A stretch of DNA of 64,000 nt from Epilithonimonas zeae. Lineage in GTDB: Bacteria; Bacteroidota; Bacteroidia; Flavobacteriales; Weeksellaceae. The notes under the pieces are model-generated. The model was given only the letters and a program-made list of their open reading frames with translations. It did no database searches and had not been told where the DNA came from. The translations under genes were made by a program, and so were the position numbers. The stretch is from the NCBI RefSeq assembly GCF_023278365.1, contig NZ_CP075338.1, positions 1,364,001 through 1,428,000 of the forward strand, given 5' to 3'. Below are positions 50,386-58,098 of the stretch, piece after piece. Position 1 is the first letter of the stretch. Every line of letters starts with the position of its first letter.

Positions 50386-51177
50386 TTAAGGATTTCCGTA
50401 CATATTAGATTCTCCACCGTCAATGGCAATCACTTGACCAGAAACATAGCCATTTTCATCACTCAACAAATAAGCTACAAGATTACCAACATCTTTCGGG
50501 TCACCCAGTTTTCTTGTAGGATTTCGAGACGCATATTCTGCTTCGGCTGCTTTTGGGTCAGCAGGATTCACTTGATTAAAAGCTTCAGCAACCATTGGCG
50601 TCAAAATCGCTCCAGGAGCAATCGCATTAGTTAAGATATTGAATTTCCCATATTCCAAAGCGGCATTTTTTGTCATTCCGGCTACAGCGTGTTTTGTCGC
50701 TACATAAGCAGTTTGATTCGCCACACCACGGATTCCGCCAACCGACGCAACGTTTACTATTCTTCCACCTCCATTTTTCTGAAGTTCTGGAATGACGTAT
50801 TTCATTCCGTAATAGACGCCCAAAAGATTGATATCAATAACTTTTTTGAAAATATTAATATCATAATCTACCAATGGCGCTTGTCTTCCTTCGATTCCTG
50901 CATTATTATAAAGCCCGTCCACTTTCCCAAATTCCTTTACCGTTGCATCAACATAAGCTTTCACATTTTCTTCCACAGACACATCTGCCGTAACAGTTAA
51001 AAATCGGCTATCCGGGTATTTGGACTGTAAGTCTGCTTTTGCTTTGTCCAACGCTTCTGCATTATAATCTACCAATGTAATATCAGCACCTTTTGATGCC
51101 AAAGATTCAGCAGCTGCAAGTCCTAAACCCATTGCTGCTCCTGTTACTATAATTGCTTTTCCTTTAAAAACTGACAT
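50386..51177 (-). CDS. Short-chain dehydrogenase/reductase
   Basis: 263 residues of the classical SDR family: VTGAAMGLGLAAAES (TGxxxGxG), LYNNAGIEGRQ, catalytic Ser in VASVGGIRG, YVATKHAVAGM (Tyr and Lys), and DGGESNMYG at the end. NAD(P)-dependent oxidoreductase, substrate unknown. The acidic VDYNAEALDK at the cofactor site suggests NAD(H) over NADP(H). Divergent from the amylase gene. Confidence 0.85.
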   Translation of the reverse strand: MSVFKGKAIIVTGAAMGLGLAAAESLASKGADITLVDYNAEALDKAKADLQSKYPDSRFLTVTADVSVEENVKAYVDATVKEFGKVDGLYNNAGIEGRQAPLVDYDINIFKKVIDINLLGVYYGMKYVIPELQKNGGGRIVNVASVGGIRGVANQTAYVATKHAVAGMTKNAALEYGKFNILTNAIAPGAILTPMVAEAFNQVNPADPKAAEAEYASRNPTRKLGDPKDVGNLVAYLLSDENGYVSGQVIAIDGGESNMYGNP

Positions 51178-51415
51178 AATATTTAATTTAATATTCTCAT
51201 TGCTTCTTTATACAACAATGATACCTTTGCGATTTAAATTATATTAAAGTTTTCCTAAAATTGGACTTCAAAAGAATAATCGAAATAGTCCGCCGTTTTT
51301 TATGGATCAAGTTTTATAAAACATTAACAAGACCATATTCTTCGGACTTTTTAATTTTTATTACATTTACAGAATAGACAATAAGAATTCACAACTCAAG
51401 AGAAACAATTTTAGA

Positions 51416-52759
51416 ATGAAAAAACTGATTCTTCTTCCGGCACTCGCCGCATTATTATTATCCTGTAAAATCCAGAATCATACTATGGAAAATCCGCAAG
51501 AATGGAAACGCACGACCAATATCTACGAAGTTAATGTTAGACAATATACACCAGAAGGTACTTTTGCAGCATTTGAAAAAGAACTTCCAAGACTGAAAAA
51601 AATGGGCGTTAAAACGTTGTGGTTTATGCCAATTACACCTATTGCTCAACAGAACAAAAAAGGAAGTTTGGGAAGTCCGTATGCTGCGTATGATTATACT
51701 ACAATTAATCCTGAATTTGGGACTTTGGAGAACTTTAAACACTTGGTAGATGAAGCGCATAAAATGGGATTCAAAGTGATTATCGATTGGGTAGCAAATC
51801 ATACTGGCTGGGACCACGTTTGGACAAAATCTCACCCAGAATGGTTTCTAAAAGATCCAGACGGAAGTTTCCACAAAGCCAGCGGAATGGACGATATTAT
51901 CGAGTTAGATTATACCAACAAAGAAATGCGTCTGGCAATGATAGATGCAATGAAATACTGGGTTAAAGAAACTAATATCGACGGTTTCCGTTGCGACTTG
52001 GCAAGTTGGGTAGAAGTGGATTTCTGGCAGCAGGCAAGACCAGAAGTGGAAAAATTAAAACCACTTTTCTTCTTGGGCGAATTTGATGAGCTGGAAAATC
52101 CTGATTACGGAAAAGTTTTTGATGCGAGTTACAGCTGGAAATGGATGCATCTTTCCGAAGATTTTTACAAGAAAAATCTACCGCTTTCCGATTTGAAGAA
52201 TCTTTTGGAGCAATACTCCAAAATCGGCGATAACTCAATGAGAGCTTGGTTTACAACCAATCACGACGAAAACTCCTGGAACGGAACCGAATATGAAAAA
52301 TACGGCGATTTTGCACCGGCTTTAGCCGTCTTCTCTGCGACTTGGAATGGCGTTCCACTACTCTATTCTGGGCAGGAATTACCAATGAAAACCAAACGTC
52401 TGGAATTTTTTGAAAAAGACCCAATCCCTTGGAATGGGAAATATGAACAGGAAGATTTCTACAAAACTTTATTGAATCTTAAATCTGAAAATCCTGCCTT
52501 AAGAGGTGGCGACCCGGCTGTAACAACTTATTGGATCAACACAACTTCTAACGACAAAGTTTTGGCCTATTTAAGAAAAAATGGAGAACGCGAAGTTTTG
52601 GTTTTGATTAATACATCAAAAGATGCTGTTAATTTCAAATTGGAAGATGACAACTCGGTGGGAAGTTATAAGAATGTTTTTACCAATAATAAAGCTGAAT
52701 TAATCAAAGGTTCGGATGTGAGTCTTCCTGCTTATGGTTATCTGGTTTATGAGAAGTAG
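51416..52759 (+). CDS. GH13 alpha-amylase-like lipoprotein
   Basis: 447 residues. SPII signal with lipobox LLSC (Cys ~17) anchors it outside the cytosol. GH13 motifs: KVIIDWVANHTG (region I), GFRCDLASWV (nucleophile Asp), FFLGEFDE (acid/base Glu) and TTNHDENSW (third Asp). Likely cuts alpha-glucans at the cell surface or in the periplasm. It has a nearby terminator and no partner genes. Relation to the glg operon is only functional inference. Confidence 0.85.
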   Translation: MKKLILLPALAALLLSCKIQNHTMENPQEWKRTTNIYEVNVRQYTPEGTFAAFEKELPRLKKMGVKTLWFMPITPIAQQNKKGSLGSPYAAYDYTTINPEFGTLENFKHLVDEAHKMGFKVIIDWVANHTGWDHVWTKSHPEWFLKDPDGSFHKASGMDDIIELDYTNKEMRLAMIDAMKYWVKETNIDGFRCDLASWVEVDFWQQARPEVEKLKPLFFLGEFDELENPDYGKVFDASYSWKWMHLSEDFYKKNLPLSDLKNLLEQYSKIGDNSMRAWFTTNHDENSWNGTEYEKYGDFAPALAVFSATWNGVPLLYSGQELPMKTKRLEFFEKDPIPWNGKYEQEDFYKTLLNLKSENPALRGGDPAVTTYWINTTSNDKVLAYLRKNGEREVLVLINTSKDAVNFKLEDDNSVGSYKNVFTNNKAELIKGSDVSLPAYGYLVYEK

Positions 52760-52815
52760 TGCTTTTTTAGACTTTAAGATAATAGATGATAGACTTTTGT
52801 CATCCTAATAGAAAC

Positions 52816-52844
52816 CCCCTTCAGAGTTTTGAACTCTGAAGGGG
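52816..52844. terminator. Bidirectional terminator after the amylase gene
   Basis: CCCCTTCAGAGTT (52816-52828) / AACTCTGAAGGGG (52832-52844) with a three-base loop, then TTATTTTTG. A perfect 13-bp stem between the amylase and the convergent NAD(P)-binding gene. Confidence 0.9.
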
Positions 52845-52863
52845 TTATTTTTGTGATATAGTA

Positions 52864-53517
52864 TTAATACGCTGCAGTGAAACGCTGTTTAACGAATTTG
52901 TTTTGTTCCAACTCGTCCACCAAAGCTACAGCAACGTCTTCCACAGAAAGCATGCTTCTTCCCTCTTCGTTAAAAACTGGATTTTCCAAAGCTGTTCTGT
53001 AAGTCCCTTTTCTAATACCGGCAGTTCCCTGATGCATTTCAATTGCCGGGGAGAAAAATGTCCAGTCCAATGTTTCGTTCTTTTTGATTTCGTTCAGATA
53101 ATCTCTTGCAGCTGTTGCGCCCGGTTTAATATCAGCAGGAAAATCCGGACCGTCTACCAACTGTTGCCCATCGATGAACAAGCTTCCTGCACCACCAACG
53201 GTAATGAACCTCTTAACGCCTGATTTTTCAACCGCTTTTTCGATGTTTCTGGAACCGTTCAAAAAGTCTTCATAAAGATTCGGATTGGTCCAACCTGCAT
53301 TGAAAGTATTGATCACAGCATCACTCCCTTCCAAAACTTTTGCTAATTCTTCTACATTATTCACATCTGCGCTGGTTGCAGTTACGTTATCTTTCGCTTC
53401 TACTTTTGAACTGTCTCTTGCAATAGCGTTTACAGAATACCCTCTGTTTGATAATTCGTTTACGACTCGTTTTCCTACGAAGCCTGTTGCTCCGATTACT
53501 GCTACTTTTTTGTTCAT
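52864..53517 (-). CDS. NAD(P)-binding oxidoreductase, YwnB-like
   Basis: 217 residues of an atypical SDR: VAVIGATGFVGKRVVNELSNRG (dinucleotide loop GATGFVG), DAVINTFNAGW, RFITVGGAGSLF and a final helix with VALVDELEQN. This family is called NAD(P)H-binding protein or YwnB-like. It lies 56 bp downstream of an Rrf2 gene on the same strand, the arrangement of ywnA/ywnB, and each gene has its own matching palindrome upstream, so both are likely controlled by that Rrf2 regulator. Confidence 0.85.
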   Translation of the reverse strand: MNKKVAVIGATGFVGKRVVNELSNRGYSVNAIARDSSKVEAKDNVTATSADVNNVEELAKVLEGSDAVINTFNAGWTNPNLYEDFLNGSRNIEKAVEKSGVKRFITVGGAGSLFIDGQQLVDGPDFPADIKPGATAARDYLNEIKKNETLDWTFFSPAIEMHQGTAGIRKGTYRTALENPVFNEEGRSMLSVEDVAVALVDELEQNKFVKQRFTAAY

Positions 53518-53532
53518 AATTTTAAATTTTAA

Positions 53533-53562
53533 TTAATTGTAATATATTTTGTTACATTTTAA
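53533..53562. promoter_or_regulatory. Operator B (TTAATTGTAA-N9-TTACA), before the YwnB-like gene
   Basis: TTAATTGTAA, nine bases, TTACATTTTAA, 16 bp upstream of the YwnB-like start. It shares the 10-bp left half, the spacing and TTACA with operator A at 54010. Proposed Rrf2 site. Confidence 0.6.
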
Positions 53563-53573
53563 GTCAAAAATTT

Positions 53574-53984
53574 TTAACCGAATTGATTGGTAAAATCTGA
53601 CAATTTTTTGCTTTTCAAAAACTGGAAAACCAAATCATCTGTTTTACCAAATAAAATATCAAGATTTTTGTTGATGTCTTTCCCCACACTACAAAGCGGA
53701 TTCGGGTTTTGATTTCTTTTACCGAGAACTTCCGTATTTTTTACTGATTTGTAAATTTCTGAAATATTGATCTGTTCAGGATTTTTAGCAATTCTAACAC
53801 CTCCTACTTTTCCTTGTCTGCTTTCTATTAAGCCAGATTTTTTGAGGTTAATCAATTCTTTACGGACAATCACAGGATTGACATTCACACTTCCGGCAAT
53901 CCAGTCAGATGTCAGCCATTCTTGCGGATCTTTCGCAAGAAGTGTCAAAATATGGATAGCGGTTGCAAATCGTGTGTTGTTCAT
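53574..53984 (-). CDS. Rrf2-family transcriptional regulator (YwnA-like)
   Basis: 136 residues with the Rrf2 winged helix: RFATAIHILTLLAKDP, DWIAGSVNVNPVIVRKELINLKKSGLIESRQGKVGGVRIAK. Only one Cys occurs after the HTH (PLCSVGKDI), so a three-Cys Fe-S cluster as in IscR/NsrR is unlikely; YwnA-like members respond to electrophiles or redox stress. It has a perfect palindrome (operator A) 26 bp upstream and likely represses itself and the NAD(P)-binding gene. Confidence 0.85.
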   Translation of the reverse strand: MNNTRFATAIHILTLLAKDPQEWLTSDWIAGSVNVNPVIVRKELINLKKSGLIESRQGKVGGVRIAKNPEQINISEIYKSVKNTEVLGKRNQNPNPLCSVGKDINKNLDILFGKTDDLVFQFLKSKKLSDFTNQFG

Positions 53985-54009
53985 AACGGTGCAAAGTTAG
54001 AAATAATTT

Positions 54010-54038
54010 TTAATTGTAACAAAAATAATTACAATTAA
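54010..54038. promoter_or_regulatory. Operator A: TTAATTGTAA-N9-TTACAATTAA
   Basis: A perfect 10-bp palindrome with a nine-base spacer 26 bp upstream of the Rrf2 start. The same left half and TTACA with the same spacing recur 16 bp before the YwnB-like gene. A further half-site CTGTAATTA lies just upstream. Strong candidate for Rrf2 binding. Confidence 0.65.
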
Positions 54039-54068
54039 ATTTTATTAACTGTAATTATTTTTTTAAAC

Positions 54069-54116
54069 TTCGACAAGTCAGTCTGACACTTCAAGTGTTA
54101 TAATGAGCTTGGCGAA
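54069..54116. repeat. REP-like palindrome TTCGACAAG...CTTGGCGAA
   Basis: TTCGACAAG (54069-54077) and CTTGGCGAA (54108-54116) are inverted copies at 8 of 9 bases; inside is ACACTTCAAGTGT, a second palindrome. It belongs to the CTTGTCGAAG-type palindromes widespread in Bacteroidota. Often found after genes; here it follows the serine hydrolase stop. Confidence 0.6.
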
Positions 54117-54138
54117 ATATTTTTTATTGTAATCAAAT

Positions 54139-55605
54139 TTATTTCGTTTCAATTTCAATAATCTTTTCACCTTTATCACCAAGATACTGTTTAATCAACT
54201 GTCGATAGATTTTGTAGCCGTCATCCACATTGGTGAAAATAATCAGACCTTGTTTGGTTTTAGGCAAAAGAAAAACAATTGTGTTGACACCTTTGTCAGA
54301 ACCGCCGTGTGACAAAGCTGTTTCACCATTTCCTAGGTCATAAATTTCAAAGCCAAGTCCGAAATATTTATTCTTTTTGGTTTCAACCTGTTTGGATTTC
54401 ATCGTTTCAAAAACCGAAGGCGTCAGAAGTTCATTATTCATAACCGCAACCAGGAATTTTCCGTAATCTTCCACAGTCGTTGTCAAATCATCTGCTGCAT
54501 TAGCGGTTTTATTCCGCACAATATCATAAGCTTTTCCGTTACTATCATAACCAATCACGATTTTGTCTGCATCTTTTTTTTCATTCCAAATATAACTCGT
54601 ATCGTTCATTCCCAAAGGCTGGAAAATATATTCTTTAGCCAGTTCTTCCAGACTTTTATTGAATTTATTCTCGATGGCTTTTCTCAGATATTCGAAACCT
54701 TCTCCTGAATATTGATATTTTGTTCCTGGCTCAAATTCGAAATTGAGCTTATTATCTTTATTCATCCAACGCCAGTTGGGAAATCCTGTCTGATGACTTA
54801 ATATCAATCTCGTGGTCAGCTTTTTGTGACGGGAATCGTTCGCAATATCCGGGTCAATCCAATAGTTGTCAAGCGGTTCATCAAGATTCCATTTTCCAAG
54901 ACTTATCAAGCGTAAAACCGTCATCGCAGTCACCGGTTTCGTTAAAGAAGCCACATTGAAAAGACTGTTATAAGCCGCTGACATTTTACCATTCTGAGTT
55001 CCGTAAACATTTATGCCTGTTAATTTTCCATCCTCAATCAAACCTAATCCTAAAGTCGGAATGTTGTTATCTTTCATCAGTTGCTCAATGCTACTCGCTT
55101 TGTCATCCAATTTAGCGTCGCCGTGATCATAACTCAGGATATCGCTCATTATCCAGTTTCCGTCTTTCTTCGTCCAAACTGTAGTGAATTTTGCCTGACC
55201 GCCTAAAGCATCCTGCTTTCCTTTTTCACGGATAAAAAACCGATGCTCTCCGGATTGTATAGCGCCGTATAATTCGCCATTATTGTAAAGTGGAAAAACT
55301 TCGAGACTGTTTTCAATAACTTTTCGGATAGGCTTTTGATTCGGGTTGCCGCAGATGTTTTGTTTGGTTCTTTCCAAGAATAATTTTTTGTCCTGAAAGC
55401 CACCTTTATCGTGATAAAATTTCAGATGATCATCTACTGATTTTTCCAGATAAGCGATATCACAATTATTGAATCCACGTTCAAAAAAAATACTGTCCTG
55501 CTTTTTGAGCTCAAGGAATAACGGTGAATTTTTATCAATCTGAGCTTTCAGATTTGCGATAGAAAGTAATATAAAAAGGAAGGTAATTCCGAATTGTTTT
55601 GTCAT
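54139..55605 (-). CDS. Secreted serine hydrolase (class C beta-lactamase fold)
   Basis: 488 residues from the ATG at 55605 (open frame to 55668; the extra N-terminus hides the signal). Signal peptide IGITFLFILLSIANLKA-like. Residues ~30-150 resemble a SnoaL/DUF4440 domain (FFERGFNNCDIAYLEKS, FTTVWTKKDGNW). Then the beta-lactamase/PBP4-like domain: S-x-x-K in FNVASLTKPVTA, Y-x-N-type YQYSGEGFEYL, and HGG in ALSHGGSDKG. Substrate may be an ester or D-amino peptide; unknown. Confidence 0.85.
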   Translation of the reverse strand: MTKQFGITFLFILLSIANLKAQIDKNSPLFLELKKQDSIFFERGFNNCDIAYLEKSVDDHLKFYHDKGGFQDKKLFLERTKQNICGNPNQKPIRKVIENSLEVFPLYNNGELYGAIQSGEHRFFIREKGKQDALGGQAKFTTVWTKKDGNWIMSDILSYDHGDAKLDDKASSIEQLMKDNNIPTLGLGLIEDGKLTGINVYGTQNGKMSAAYNSLFNVASLTKPVTAMTVLRLISLGKWNLDEPLDNYWIDPDIANDSRHKKLTTRLILSHQTGFPNWRWMNKDNKLNFEFEPGTKYQYSGEGFEYLRKAIENKFNKSLEELAKEYIFQPLGMNDTSYIWNEKKDADKIVIGYDSNGKAYDIVRNKTANAADDLTTTVEDYGKFLVAVMNNELLTPSVFETMKSKQVETKKNKYFGLGFEIYDLGNGETALSHGGSDKGVNTIVFLLPKTKQGLIIFTNVDDGYKIYRQLIKQYLGDKGEKIIEIETK

Positions 55606-55692
55606 TGTTTTATTTTTTGACAAAGGTTCAGAATTAATTGATTTTAAATCAAAAATTGAGCCCGACAAAAACCCGACAATTGGCTGACAAGA

Positions 55693-56277
55693 TCATAACA
55701 AATTGAAATCCAGATTGTAATAAAGACTTCGTTTTTTATCTAATTGATAAGCATTTCTAAGAATAATAAAAATATTCACTAATGTTAAAGCAATCATTGT
55801 TACCATTACCGACGCTTTACCAAGCTTTAAAATCACAACTAACATAAAAATAATTGGGGCAATAACAGCTAAAATAATTTGAAGCGAAATGATTTGTTTG
55901 ACAAGTGGAGATTTCTGTTTTGAAATCAACATTATTAATAATGGAGGCAGAAAATTGGCAATCGGAAACCAACACAACGGAAGTGAAGAAAGATTGATGA
56001 TTTTGATTAAAGTCAAATTTTCAATCGTTTCATTTTCTATTGGTAAAACAGTTTCTTCAACAATTGGATTTTCTACAACAACTTCTGTCAGAATAATCGG
56101 CGTCAATAAATCCTTTTCAGAAACATCCAGACTTGAAGCCAAAGTTTTCAAAGTATAACCTTTCGGTTCAGTCCCGGCTTCAATGCGTTGAATGGTTCTT
56201 ACAGAAAGCCCGGATTTTTCTGCCAATTCTTCCTGAGTCAGATTCTGTTTTTCCCTGATTTTCTTTAATTCCGACAT
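55693..56277 (-). CDS. XRE-HTH protein with C-terminal membrane helices
   Basis: 194 residues. The N-terminal HTH (KKIREKQNLTQEELAEKSGLSVRTIQRIEAGTEP) is Cro/C1-type; a linker rich in Glu/Val follows. The C-terminal half has three hydrophobic segments (LPLCWFPIANFLPPLLIMLI, IISLQIILAVIAPIIFMLVVIL, VMVTMIALTLVNIFIIL). A DNA-binding domain tied to the membrane suggests a sensor-regulator; ligand unknown. Probably one of two genes with the serine hydrolase. Confidence 0.8.
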   Translation of the reverse strand: MSELKKIREKQNLTQEELAEKSGLSVRTIQRIEAGTEPKGYTLKTLASSLDVSEKDLLTPIILTEVVVENPIVEETVLPIENETIENLTLIKIINLSSLPLCWFPIANFLPPLLIMLISKQKSPLVKQIISLQIILAVIAPIIFMLVVILKLGKASVMVTMIALTLVNIFIILRNAYQLDKKRSLYYNLDFNLL

Positions 56278-56362
56278 CTGATTATAAATGATGAGCGATA
56301 AATGATTATTGATTTTAAAACAAATTTACAGAATCCAAAGTTTTAATTCTTAATTCAACAAA

Positions 56363-56389
56363 AAAACCTTTCATTTTTTGAAAGGTTTT
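56363..56389 (-). terminator. Terminator of the 121-aa gene
   Basis: AAAACCTTTCA (56363-56373) / TGAAAGGTTTT (56379-56389) with a five-base loop; T run on the minus strand. 19 bp after the stop at 56408. Confidence 0.8.
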
Positions 56390-56407
56390 ATATTTATTTA
56401 AAAGTAA

Positions 56408-56773
56408 TTATTTCATACTCAAAACTTTGTCAACAACGTAAACTGTGTTTCCGCGCCAAGGCAAAGTTCCGTGATATTCTTTGTAATGTAAATCGAAATA
56501 TTTTCCACTATTCATCTCCAATTGTTTGAAAACTGCCTCATCTTGTATAGAAAACTCAAACTGATTACTGCCAATCGGCGCACCGGTTTTTGAAGCTCCA
56601 AATCCTTCCTGAATCAATTTTCCTTCATAGGTTTTGAAAAGATTTCCTTTGTTGACCGCATAATTGAGATAACCGGATTTTACACCTTCTCCAAATACAA
56701 AGTAATATTTCCACCAAACAAAAACGCCTAGAAAAAGTAATATTACGGCTAAAGTCATCCAAAGATATTTCAT
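56408..56773 (-). CDS. Small membrane-anchored conserved protein
   Basis: 121 residues. N-terminal TM (TLAVILLFLGVFVWWKYYF), then a ~95-residue periplasmic domain with KGNLFKTYEGKLIQEGFG and VDKVLSMK at the end. A conserved Bacteroidota family, at times misnamed 6-phosphogluconate dehydrogenase; no such active site is present. Function unknown. Confidence 0.7.
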   Translation of the reverse strand: MKYLWMTLAVILLFLGVFVWWKYYFVFGEGVKSGYLNYAVNKGNLFKTYEGKLIQEGFGASKTGAPIGSNQFEFSIQDEAVFKQLEMNSGKYFDLHYKEYHGTLPWRGNTVYVVDKVLSMK

Positions 56774-56807
56774 AATTTATTTGTTTTTAGGAAATAAAGA
56801 TATAAAA

Positions 56808-57950
56808 TTATTTCTTCGATATTGCTCTGGAAATCACAATCTTCTGAATCTCCGAAGTACCCTCGTAAATCTGAGTGATTTTTGCATCACGCATCATTCT
56901 TTCTACATGATATTCTTTCACATAACCATAACCACCGTGGATTTGAACCGCCTCTACCGTTGTATCCATCGCAACTTGAGAGGCATATAATTTCGCCATT
57001 GCGCCACTTTCTGAGATATCTTTACCTTCATCTTTTTCCGAAGCGGCTTTATAAATTAACATTCTCGCAGCCATAATACTGGTATGCATATCTGCCAATT
57101 TGAATGCAATTGCCTGATGATTGATGATTTCTGTCCCGAAAGATTTTCTTTCTTTAGCATATTTCAGAGATAACTCATAAGCTCCGGAAGCAATTCCTAA
57201 AGCCTGAGAAGCAATCCCAATTCTACCGCCATTGAGAACAGCCATTGCAAATGCGAAACCGAAACCGTCTTCTCCAATTCTATTTTCTTTAGGAACTTTA
57301 ACATCAGTAAACATCAAAGAATGCGTGTCGCTTCCTCTAATTCCTAATTTATCTTCTTTCTTTCCAACAACAAAACCTTCCCAACCTTTCTCAACGATAA
57401 ACGCATTGATTCCTTTATGTTTTTTCTCCGGATGAGTCTGTGCGATTACGATATAATAAGTTGCGTTCCCTCCATTGGTAATCCAGTTTTTGGTTCCGTT
57501 CAACAAGTAATAATCACCTTTATCTTCAGCAGTTGTAGATTGTGATGTTGCATCAGAACCCGCTTCCGGCTCAGACAAAGCAAAAGCACCAATCACTTCC
57601 CCACTCGCCAGCGGTTTCAGGTATTTCATTTTTTGCTCCTCATTACAGAATTTTTCCAAACCTGCACAAACCAAAGAGTTATTAACCGACATTACAACGG
57701 CAGCAGACGCATCAATTTTTGCAATCTCTTCCATCGCCAAAACATAAGAAATGCTGTCCAAGCCGGCACCGCCGTATTTTGGGTCAACCATCATTCCCAA
57801 AAATCCCATTTCGCCCATCTTTTTGACAGCATCATAAGGAAATTTTTGTTCATTATCTCTTTCTATAACACCTTCCAAAAGTTCTGCATTGGCAAAATCT
57901 CTTGCGGCCTGTTGAATCATCTGTTGTTCTTCTGTAAGATTGAAATCCAT
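56808..57950 (-). CDS. Acyl-CoA dehydrogenase
   Basis: 380 residues from MDFNLTEEQQMIQ (the open frame to 57998 adds residues that overlap the promoter). It oxidises acyl-CoA to trans-2-enoyl-CoA with FAD. IGAFALSEPEAGSDA (FAD/acyl loop), WITNGG, and QIYEGTSEIQKIVI with the catalytic Glu. Length and motifs fit short- or branched-chain enzymes. Divergent, with overlapping promoters, from the acyl-CoA ligase gene, implying joint use in acyl degradation. Confidence 0.9.
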   Translation of the reverse strand: MDFNLTEEQQMIQQAARDFANAELLEGVIERDNEQKFPYDAVKKMGEMGFLGMMVDPKYGGAGLDSISYVLAMEEIAKIDASAAVVMSVNNSLVCAGLEKFCNEEQKMKYLKPLASGEVIGAFALSEPEAGSDATSQSTTAEDKGDYYLLNGTKNWITNGGNATYYIVIAQTHPEKKHKGINAFIVEKGWEGFVVGKKEDKLGIRGSDTHSLMFTDVKVPKENRIGEDGFGFAFAMAVLNGGRIGIASQALGIASGAYELSLKYAKERKSFGTEIINHQAIAFKLADMHTSIMAARMLIYKAASEKDEGKDISESGAMAKLYASQVAMDTTVEAVQIHGGYGYVKEYHVERMMRDAKITQIYEGTSEIQKIVISRAISKK

Positions 57951-57977
57951 AAGGTTTTTTATTATATTTTTCGTTCG

Positions 57978-58007
57978 TAAATATAAACTTTTTGGCAAAA
58001 AATCAAA
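57978..58007 (-). promoter_or_regulatory. Promoter of the acyl-CoA dehydrogenase gene
   Basis: On the minus strand TTTG (58004-58007), 18-bp gap, TATATTTA (57978-57985), one base from TAnnTTTG. It ends 28 bp from the ATG at 57950, supporting that start. The plus-strand promoter of the ligase begins 15 bp away. Confidence 0.65.
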
Positions 58008-58021
58008 GACAAATGCAAGAT

Positions 58022-58052
58022 TTTGTTATCTTAGAAAAAAAAATTATATTTA
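58022..58052 (+). promoter_or_regulatory. Promoter of the acyl-CoA ligase gene
   Basis: TTTG (58022-58025), 19-bp gap, TATATTTA (58045-58052). The ATG is 47 bases further. The near-identical -7 boxes of the two divergent genes suggest equal strength. Confidence 0.65.
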
Positions 58053-58098
58053 CGATAATGTAAACTCAATTTTAATAATATATTAATAAAGATATTTT

